Shown here in pieces: positions 9,121 through 15,220 of a stretch of DNA of 64,000 bases (position 1 is its first letter; each line of letters starts with the position of its first letter). The stretch comes from Pseudomonadota bacterium (GTDB taxonomy: Bacteria; Pseudomonadota; Gammaproteobacteria; Steroidobacterales; Steroidobacteraceae), in NCBI GenBank assembly GCA_023417315.1, contig JAEZFW010000083.1, positions 133,182-197,181 on the forward strand, in the 5' to 3' direction. Both the position numbers and the translations under genes were made by a program. The notes beneath the pieces are model-generated. The model ran no database searches. It was given only the letters and a program-made list of their open reading frames with translations, and was not told where the DNA came from.

Positions 9121-9159
9121 TGTCTCGACTCCGAATCTGCCGAACCGCAGTCAGCGCAA

Positions 9160-9864
9160 TCAGCCCTGGCTCGGAATATATAGGCCCTTTTCGACGGGCG
9201 GTCGCGCAAGGAATCGCTGGAGCGCTCGTGTGACGAGGGGAAAGTCGCTGATCCCGACGAGATCGCCGGCGCCATAGAAGCCGATCAGATTTCTGATCCA
9301 CGGAAAGGTTGCGATGTCCGCGATCGTGTAGTCATCGCCCATGAGCCACGTACGATCCGACAGCCGGGAATTCAGCATACCAAGCAATCGTCGCGACTCG
9401 GCCACGTAGCGATCGCGTGGCCGCTTGTCCTCGAACTCGCGGCCGGCGAACTTATGGAAGAACCCCACCTGACCGAACATCGGCCCGATCCCTGCAACCT
9501 GAAACATCAGCCACTGCAGCGTTTCATAGCGCTTGTTCGTGTCGCGATCCAGGAACTTGCCCGACTTGTCCGCAAGATAGATCAAGATCGCGCCGGACTC
9601 GAACAACGCGAGCGGGCGCCCGTCCGGTCCGTTGGGGTCGATGATGGCGGGAATCTTGCCGTACGGGTTTAAAGAGAGATACTCGGGCGTTTTCTGCTCG
9701 TTCCGGTCGAAGCTCACCAGATGCGGCTCGTAGCGTAACCCCGTTTCTTCCAGCATGATCGAAGCCTTCACGCCGTTCGGAGTATTCAACGAATAGAGCT
9801 GGATGCGGTCGGGATGTCGTGCGGGCCATCGTTTCGTAATGGGGTGCTGTGTCAGATCATTCAT
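9160..9864 (-). CDS. Glutathione S-transferase, Nu-class-like (YfcG/YghU type)
   Basis: This 234 aa cytoplasmic GST has an N-terminal thioredoxin fold (IQLYSLNTPNGVKASIMLEE; TPNG is the glutathione/disulfide-bond oxidoreductase motif of YfcG and YghU), then YGKIPAIIDP and LFESGAILIYLADKSG for glutathione binding. The C-terminal helical domain contains QVAGIGPMFGQVGFFHKF and DDYTIADIATFPWIRN. Nu-class enzymes reduce small disulfides and hydroperoxides without a catalytic Cys or Ser, in agreement with the absence of one here. The length is typical. It diverges from the beta-helix gene, with an 11 bp inverted repeat in the shared promoter space. Confidence 0.93.
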   Translation of the reverse strand: MNDLTQHPITKRWPARHPDRIQLYSLNTPNGVKASIMLEETGLRYEPHLVSFDRNEQKTPEYLSLNPYGKIPAIIDPNGPDGRPLALFESGAILIYLADKSGKFLDRDTNKRYETLQWLMFQVAGIGPMFGQVGFFHKFAGREFEDKRPRDRYVAESRRLLGMLNSRLSDRTWLMGDDYTIADIATFPWIRNLIGFYGAGDLVGISDFPLVTRALQRFLARPPVEKGLYIPSQG

Positions 9865-9894
9865 TCGTCAGACTCGGTGCAGTCGATGTTCGTA

Positions 9895-9944
9895 AGTAGA
9901 TGACGTATTCGCGAGAGTCGAGCCTGCCGCTTTCGTCATCTACT
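9895..9944. promoter_or_regulatory. 11-bp inverted repeat in a divergent promoter region
   Basis: AGTAGATGACG (9895-9905) is repeated exactly as CGTCATCTACT (9934-9944), with 28 bp between. It lies between the divergent starts of the GST and the beta-helix protein. It could be an operator for a dimeric regulator or an mRNA stem. No regulator gene adjoins. Confidence 0.4.
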
Positions 9945-9980
9945 AGACTGTAGACTATGAATGCGATGCCGGGGAAAGAA

Positions 9981-11219
9981 ATGCGATTCGACGCATCGAG
10001 ACTGCTCGGATTGTGGCTCGGATTAGCACTGCTCAGCTCGCCACCGTTCGCGATCGGCGCAGAGGAGCGCGACAGCCATTTCCGCAAAGAGCTGCAGCTC
10101 AAACTCATGAAGGCTCAGCCAGGCGAAGTCATCGAGATCCCTGCGGGCAAGTGGACGTTGCGACGCGCGCTCAGCTTGAACAAATCAGGCGTGACGCTTC
10201 GAGGCGCTGGACCGGGCGAGACGGTCCTTTCGTTCGCGGGCCAGCTTCAAGGCGCCGAAGGCCTCAAAATCGACGGCGCCTCGAACGTAACCATCGAGAA
10301 TCTCGCGATCGAAGATGCCAAGGGCGATGCGCTCAAGGCCATCGGTTGCAAGGACCTGACGATCCGCAACGTGCGGATCGAGTGGACCCGCGGCCCGAAC
10401 GAGAAGAACGGCGGCTACGGGTTGTATCCCGTCCAGTGCGAACGCGTGCTCATCGAGCGCTCGGTGATCATCGGCGCCTCCGATGCCGGTATCTACGTCG
10501 GCCAATCGCGCGATGCCGTCGTACGCGACAATCGCGTCGAATTCAACGTCGTCGGCATCGAGATCGAGAACACGACGGCCGCCGATATCTACCGAAACGA
10601 TGTGACGAACAACACGGGCGGGGTGCTCGTCATCAACATGCCCCACCTGCCCGTGAAGTTCTCGCGCCAGACACGCGTCTTCGCCAACCGCATCTACTCT
10701 AACAACACGCCCAACTTCACCGCGCCGGGTAACCTCATTGCAAAGGTCCCCGCAGGCACGGGTTTCATGGTTCTGGCGAGCGATGAAGTCGAGTTCTTCG
10801 ACAACACGGTCGAGAACAACCAGAGCGCGAACGCGGTGATCGCATCGTTCGCAGTGACCTCCAAGCCCGCCAACGACATCGGCTACGACCCTTTCCCTTC
10901 GCGCATTTGGGTGCACGACAATCGCTTTGCGGGCGGCGGCGATGAGCCGGACACGCGCAACATGCGAGCGCTGCAGCTCGACAGAGTCAGCGCGAGCGGC
11001 GGTGTACCCGACATCATTTGGGACGGCGTACTGGCGCGCGACAGCACCGCCGCGCAAATGGAGATCTGCGTTGCGGAGAACGCAGACGTCGACTTCGCGA
11101 ACGTCGACCTGCGCGGCGATGCGGCGAACATCAGCCGCGATCCCACCCCGCATCAATGCAAGTTGTCGAGCCTCCCGGCCGTCACATGGTCTGGACTTGC
11201 TTCGGCTGCATCTCAGTGA
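9981..11219 (+). CDS. Secreted parallel beta-helix repeat protein (TIGR03805-like)
   Basis: This 412 aa protein has a signal peptide (about 1-27, ending FAIGA) and a body of right-handed beta-helix coils: VTLRGAGPGETVLSF, VTIENLAIEDAKGDAL, LTIRNVRIEW, VLIERSVIIGASDAGIYVG, AVVRDNRVEFNVVGIEIEN, ADIYRNDVTNNTGGVLV. The pattern fits the parallel beta-helix family known to occur as a two-gene pair with a diheme cytochrome-like protein, and that partner follows here. It is probably periplasmic or cell-surface and could bind or cleave a polysaccharide, but no catalytic residues are established. The ATG at 9981 is preferred because GGGGAAAGAA lies directly upstream. An in-frame ATG at 9957 has no such site. 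Confidence 0.88.
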   Translation: MRFDASRLLGLWLGLALLSSPPFAIGAEERDSHFRKELQLKLMKAQPGEVIEIPAGKWTLRRALSLNKSGVTLRGAGPGETVLSFAGQLQGAEGLKIDGASNVTIENLAIEDAKGDALKAIGCKDLTIRNVRIEWTRGPNEKNGGYGLYPVQCERVLIERSVIIGASDAGIYVGQSRDAVVRDNRVEFNVVGIEIENTTAADIYRNDVTNNTGGVLVINMPHLPVKFSRQTRVFANRIYSNNTPNFTAPGNLIAKVPAGTGFMVLASDEVEFFDNTVENNQSANAVIASFAVTSKPANDIGYDPFPSRIWVHDNRFAGGGDEPDTRNMRALQLDRVSASGGVPDIIWDGVLARDSTAAQMEICVAENADVDFANVDLRGDAANISRDPTPHQCKLSSLPAVTWSGLASAASQ

Positions 11220-11240
11220 GTACATAGGATGAGAGTGATT

Positions 11241-11395
11241 CTCTCGCGGAGACGCAGAGACGCAGAGATCAGAAGGAGAATCTCCTCCGTCTTCTTCTTC
11301 CCTCCGCGTCTCTGCGTCTCTGCGAGAGTTATCTTCCTATGGGTCTTCTCTTTCTTTGCGAGCGTGGCGTGCTTGGCGAGAGTTTCTTCTCTTCT
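11241..11395. repeat. Inverted repeat, CTCTGCG and GGCGTGCTTGGCG words
   Basis: CTCTCGCGGAGACGCAGAG and its continuation (11241-11267) are mirrored at 11302-11328 by CTCCGCGTCTCTGCG and its continuation, matching at about 25 of 27 positions. A second word, GCGTGCTTGGCGAGAG, follows at about 11365-11380 and recurs at 12719. The element fills the space between the beta-helix and cytochrome genes and runs into the cytochrome reading frame. Confidence 0.75.
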
Positions 11396-12500
11396 CCGCA
11401 GCTGCCTCTACATATCCGTGCTCGGAACGTTGGCCTGCCAGCAACCGCCAGCGCGCCCGGATGTGCAGTCGAACCTCGCAGACAATCCACCGCAGCTGCT
11501 CTCCGCATGGAGATTGTTCGAACTCGACGCGCACAGTTTCGCGCCCGCGCGCGACGGTATCGTGTACGAGCTCAACACGCCGTTGTTCAGCGACTACGCA
11601 CACAAGCTGCGTTCGATCCATCTACCGAAAGACAAGAAGATGCGTTTCGACTCCGACACGATCGAGCTTCCGGTCGGGACGCTCATCACGAAGACCTTCT
11701 ATTACGATCTCGCCGATGCGATGGCGCGCGATCGCACCGTGCGAGAAACGCCGCAACGCGAGGCGACGACGCTCGACACACAGCGCGTGCGCCTGCTCGA
11801 GACTCGCCTCCTCATCAACACCCCTGCAGGGTGGGTAGCGCTGCCTTACGTGTGGAACGAGGCACAGACGGATGCCAGACTCGAGCTCGCAGGGGAATCG
11901 CTTGAGCTCACGCTCCACCGTTCACACGGCGCCGAGCCGTTTGTTTATGAGGTTCCGGATGGGAATCAATGCGCGGGTTGCCACACGCTCGACCAGCAGC
12001 AGCGCCGCATCGAACCGATCGGTATCAAACCGCGGCACCTGAATCGCATTGGTCACGATGGCGACAATCAACTGATTCACTGGTCGCGCCAGAGCCTACT
12101 CCTCGATGTGCCGACTGTGAGCCGGGAACCTCGCAACGCGAAATGGAATGACCTGACCGAGACGCTCGAGTCACGAGTGCGAGCTTATCTCGATGTGAAC
12201 TGCGGCCATTGCCACAGCGAAACAGGTCCGGCTAACACCTCGGGACTGTTCCTCGATGCGGCCGAGAGCGACTCGACGAAGCTCGGCATCTGCAAAGTCC
12301 CAGTCGCAACCGGCCGCGGCGCGGTCACCGGCACATTCGACATCGTTCCCGGTGCGCCAGATGAGTCGATCTTGTTATTGCGCATGTTGTCGACCGAGCC
12401 GGACATCGCAATGCCCGAGCTCGGCCGTTCGTTGATTCACGAAGAAGGTGCCGCGCTCATCCGCGATTGGATCGCTTCGCTTCCGGGCCAATGCGAATGA
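11364..12500 (+). CDS. SO2930-type diheme c-type cytochrome lipoprotein (TIGR03806-like)
   Basis: Two c-type haem motifs are visible, CAGCH (nt 11971-11985) and CGHCH (nt 12201-12215). The product also has NTPLFSDYAHKLRSIHLPK, PVGTLITKTFYYD, WNEAQTDARLEL, HWSRQSLLLD and PGAPDESILLLRML, typical of the uncharacterised diheme family paired with beta-helix proteins. A lipobox LGTLAC predicts a lipoprotein, probably periplasmic and membrane anchored. The start is uncertain: the frame stays open upstream to an ATG at 11229, but all of 11241-11395 is repeat sequence. GTG 11364 gives a signal peptide of plausible length. The native start may have been overwritten by the repeat. Confidence 0.85.
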   Translation: MACLARVSSLLRSCLYISVLGTLACQQPPARPDVQSNLADNPPQLLSAWRLFELDAHSFAPARDGIVYELNTPLFSDYAHKLRSIHLPKDKKMRFDSDTIELPVGTLITKTFYYDLADAMARDRTVRETPQREATTLDTQRVRLLETRLLINTPAGWVALPYVWNEAQTDARLELAGESLELTLHRSHGAEPFVYEVPDGNQCAGCHTLDQQQRRIEPIGIKPRHLNRIGHDGDNQLIHWSRQSLLLDVPTVSREPRNAKWNDLTETLESRVRAYLDVNCGHCHSETGPANTSGLFLDAAESDSTKLGICKVPVATGRGAVTGTFDIVPGAPDESILLLRMLSTEPDIAMPELGRSLIHEEGAALIRDWIASLPGQCE

Positions 12501-12511
12501 ACCGGAAAAGA

Positions 12512-12736
12512 CACTCCCGCCAAGCACGCCAAGCCCGCGAAGGAAGAAGAAAATCCCTATTCTGATCTCCGCGTCTCTGCGGCTCTGCGGCTCTGCGGCT
12601 CTGCGGCTCTGCGGCTCTGCGAGATGATCTATCCTGAGGCCCGCGCGGCGTTCTGAAGCGGCTCTCGCAGAGACGCGGAGATCGGAGATGAAAATCCTTT
12701 TCTCCCTTTGCGGGCTTGGCGTGCTTGGCGAGAGTA
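12512..12736. repeat. Nested palindrome with 8-bp tandem units between convergent genes
   Basis: The outer arms are CTCCCGCCAAGCACGCCAAG (from 12514) and CTTGGCGTGCTTGGCG (12715-12730). The inner arms are GATCTCCGCGTCTCTGCG (from 12564) and CGCAGAGACGCGGAGATC (12667-12684). The inner left arm is expanded into about five tandem copies of GGCTCTGC (about 12578-12620). The whole stretch separates the cytochrome gene from the convergent YCII gene and holds no gene. Confidence 0.8.
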
Positions 12737-12764
12737 TCTTTGCCTTTATCTCCGCTATTCGAAG

Positions 12765-13115
12765 TCAGCTCAAATGCATGATCGCTCGCACCTCGATGCT
12801 GCCGATCTTCGCGAGCGGAATGCCCGATGCGATCTCGATCGCTTGCGCTTCGTCGTTCGCTTCGATCATGACGAGGCCCAACAGCTGCTCTTTCGTCTCC
12901 GCAAAGGGTCCGTCTGTCGTCGTCACCTTGTCATTGCGAACACGCACGGTCTTCCCTGTGTGAACGGGCATCAGCGCTTGGGCCACGATCAGGTTTCCCG
13001 TTCGCGCTAGGGATCTGTCGTACTCGAGCGAACGTTTCGTCAAGTCATCCGACGCCTGCTGCGTCATCGCATGCAGGACCGCTTCTTCCCCGTACACCAG
13101 ACATAGATATTGCAC
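12765..13115 (-). CDS. YCII-related (DGPFAETK-type) family protein
   Basis: This small cytoplasmic protein of about 116 aa has the DGPFAETKEQLLGLVMIEA signature, LPV-like TVRVRNDKVTTTDGP and a C-terminal IGSIEVRAIMHL. It belongs to the YCII-like dimeric alpha/beta-barrel fold, often encoded beside ECF sigma factors and VOC proteins. The frame is open upstream into the VOC gene only because that gene is frameshifted. The native start is taken as the GTG at 13115 (MQYLCLVYGEE), 9 bp after an AGAGGG site. No sigma factor gene is adjacent. Biochemical function is unknown. Confidence 0.85.
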   Translation of the reverse strand: MQYLCLVYGEEAVLHAMTQQASDDLTKRSLEYDRSLARTGNLIVAQALMPVHTGKTVRVRNDKVTTTDGPFAETKEQLLGLVMIEANDEAQAIEIASGIPLAKIGSIEVRAIMHLS

Positions 13116-13195
13116 GATCGCTACCCTCTGTTGAGATTCACCGCCCCAAGGACGGACGCGATCGCCTCGAACCGACACTCTCCGAGGATCCTCGT

Positions 13196-13568
13196 CTACG
13201 CCCTGGTCAGGATCTCGATCATGTGACCATCGAGGTCGCGAAACATCCCCCCCGAAGTAGTCGGGCCCGAACTCGGGTCGATGCGCAACCTCTTTGACCG
13301 CCTCTGCGCCTCGCGCAATCGCCTCGGCGTGAAAGGCCAACGCGCTTGAACGATCGGGCGCGCAAATGGCGATATGCATCCGCGCGCCAACGACCGCCTG
13401 CTCTTGGACGGCAGGATACAAGAAGAAGGTCCAGGCCTCGTCTGGGCCGAACGCAAGCTCCTGATCGGTACGCTTGTGCAAACGATAGCCGAGTACCCCC
13501 AACACGTGCGTGTAGAAATCGCCGGCTTTATTCAGATCGTGCGAACCGAGCGAAATATGATCCAGCAT
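13196..13568 (-). pseudogene. VOC family (glyoxalase-like) protein, frameshifted
   Basis: The N-terminal part, MLDHISLGSHDLNKAGDFYT through RPEFGPDYFGG, is a normal VOC-fold protein of the glyoxalase/bleomycin resistance superfamily. The expected end, MFRDLDGHMIEILTRA, is encoded in another frame and stops at 13196. The break falls at a run of seven Gs (coding strand, about 13247-13253), where six would keep the frame, so one G is extra. Either the gene is recently inactivated or phase-variable, or the base is an assembly error in a homopolymer. Without repair the frame runs on into the YCII gene and gives an artificial 267-codon fusion. It precedes the YCII gene on the same strand. Confidence 0.75.
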
Positions 13569-13577
13569 GTGTGCTCC

Positions 13578-14609
13578 TCAAGAATTGGATGAAAGGCGCT
13601 GGGTGCCCGTCAACCAGGATTTGACCTGCGCTTGCGCCAGGTTGCGACCGGTGACGATCGTCGCGACCCGCTGACCTCGGAATCGCTCGCGGTTGCACGC
13701 GATCCCGGCCAAGCCGGCCACGGCGGAGGGTTCACGAATCAACCCTTCGAGCGCATACATCAATCGCATGGCCTCGATCAGATGCTCATCGCGCACGAGC
13801 AGCACATCATCGACGAGCCCCTCGAGGTCTTCGAGTGCTTGCGGCACGGGAACACGCACGGCAATGCCGTCGGCGATCGTATTGGCGGTCGCCGCTTCTA
13901 GTTTCGCTGGAGGTTCTCCCTTCAGCGCATCGAACATGACGCGAGCGCCAGCGCTGCACACGCCGATGACTTTCGTATCGGGAGCATGCACCTTGGTCCA
14001 GCGAGCGATGCCCGCGAGGAGCGCACCGTTGCCGAGCGGGACGATGATCGTATGCGGCGTCTCGCGCGCGAGAATTTCGAGCGCGATCGTGCCTGCGCCT
14101 TCGGCAATCTCCGGCTCAGCTCCGTCTTCCACGAAGCGAGCGCCTTGGTCTCGCGCAGACGCCTTCGCAGCGGACTTCGCTGCGTCGAAATCGTGTCCTT
14201 CTCGGACGATCGGCACTCCATACCGCTCGATCGCTTGAACCTTCGCTGCGCTGGCATCCTTCGCGACGAATACACGGAGCTCGATTCCGCGATGCGCGCA
14301 GGCATGCGCGAGCGCGAGCCCGAAATTACCAGCGCTCGCGCACACCCACGGACCTTTCTCGCCCCGCCGCAGGGCCGTTTCAGCAAAGTACTCCGCGCCA
14401 CGCCCTTTGAAGCAGCCGATGGGATTGGACGTTTCGTCTTTCAGCCAGATCTCGCAGCCGAAATGACTCGATAACGCGGTGCTGCGCACGAACGGAGAGC
14501 GCAGGAACGCAGGATCGATCAGCGTGGAGGCGCCCGCGATGCGCGCGAGCGATAGGCGGCGCTCTGCAAGGTCTTGGGCCGATGAACGCGCAGATTGAAG
14601 GAGGCCCAT
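13578..14609 (-). CDS. PLP-dependent threonine/serine dehydratase-like enzyme
   Basis: This fold-type II PLP enzyme of about 343 aa has a Schiff-base lysine in NPIGCFKGRGAE (Lys68 from the chosen start), the substrate loop ASAGNFGLALAHAC, the PLP-phosphate glycine loop VPLGNGALLAG, and EPSAVAGLAG near the C-terminus. It probably deaminates a hydroxy-amino acid or related substrate in the cytoplasm. There is no ACT domain, so it resembles catabolic dehydratases. The ATG at 14609 is chosen because GGAG lies nine bases upstream and it leaves promoter room. An in-frame ATG at 14654 is possible. It diverges from an Lrp/AsnC gene, its likely regulator, and its 3' end is 10 bp from the VOC gene. Confidence 0.85.
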   Translation of the reverse strand: MGLLQSARSSAQDLAERRLSLARIAGASTLIDPAFLRSPFVRSTALSSHFGCEIWLKDETSNPIGCFKGRGAEYFAETALRRGEKGPWVCASAGNFGLALAHACAHRGIELRVFVAKDASAAKVQAIERYGVPIVREGHDFDAAKSAAKASARDQGARFVEDGAEPEIAEGAGTIALEILARETPHTIIVPLGNGALLAGIARWTKVHAPDTKVIGVCSAGARVMFDALKGEPPAKLEAATANTIADGIAVRVPVPQALEDLEGLVDDVLLVRDEHLIEAMRLMYALEGLIREPSAVAGLAGIACNRERFRGQRVATIVTGRNLAQAQVKSWLTGTQRLSSNS

Positions 14610-14718
14610 ATACAATTGCTCCGTCGAAAAGGAAAGCGACAGCGTACGCAGCACGCGCGCTGTCAGGCCGCAATTTCGCGCGCTCCAATGACGTCAAACC
14701 GCAAAGACCACGCATGTC

Positions 14719-15204
14719 ATGACGAACGACCTCGCGACGCAGCTCGATGCCTTCGATTTGGCGATCCTCGCGCGCTATCAGAGCGACATTCGCCGTGCCG
14801 CTGAAACGATCGGAGCAGAGGTTGGCTTGTCTGCCGCAGCCGTGCAGAGGCGGTTGAAACGCCTGCGCGAGCAGAACGTGATCGAGGCTGAGATTGCGAA
14901 GATTGCGCCGAAAGCAGCGGGCTTTCCGGTGACTTGCCTGGTCAGCGTCGACATCGATCGAGAAGGCGCGGCAGAAATCGCTCGCTTCAAGTCGCGAATG
15001 CTGGCCTCGCCTCAGGTGCAGCAGTGCTATTACGTGACGGGTCCGACGGATTTCGTGCTGGTCGTGTTAGCACGCGATCTGGGTGACTACGAAGCATTCA
15101 CCCGCGAGTATCTACTTGCCGATTCGAACGTGCGCAGCTTCACGACACACGTCGTGCTCGAATCGGCGAAGGTGGGCCTCGAGGTGCCACTTCAACCGAA
15201 GTGA
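14719..15204 (+). CDS. Lrp/AsnC family transcriptional regulator
   Basis: This 161 aa protein has an N-terminal winged HTH (LDAFDLAILARYQSDIRRAA, VGLSAAAVQRRLKRLREQNVI) and a C-terminal RAM/AsnC ligand domain (VTCLVSVDID, VQQCYYVTGPTDFVLVVLARD). Proteins of this family bind DNA as octamers and sense amino acids. Its divergent position from the PLP dehydratase suggests it controls that gene and itself from the shared spacer of about 110 bp. The regulation is inferred from arrangement only. Confidence 0.93.
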   Translation: MTNDLATQLDAFDLAILARYQSDIRRAAETIGAEVGLSAAAVQRRLKRLREQNVIEAEIAKIAPKAAGFPVTCLVSVDIDREGAAEIARFKSRMLASPQVQQCYYVTGPTDFVLVVLARDLGDYEAFTREYLLADSNVRSFTTHVVLESAKVGLEVPLQPK

Positions 15205-15220
15205 GGGCGATGGGAACCGT

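Noticed and set aside
10185..11225. Minus-strand open frame of 346 codons
   Set aside because: Antisense to the beta-helix protein, whose signal peptide and coil repeats are convincing.
12565..12625. Possible CRISPR array
   Set aside because: Units are 8 bp, contiguous and without spacers, forming one arm of a palindrome.
12765..13568. Single VOC-YCII fusion protein
   Set aside because: The join is a frameshift at a G7 run. The linker between the two domains is out-of-frame sequence, and both parts have normal separate ends in their own frames.
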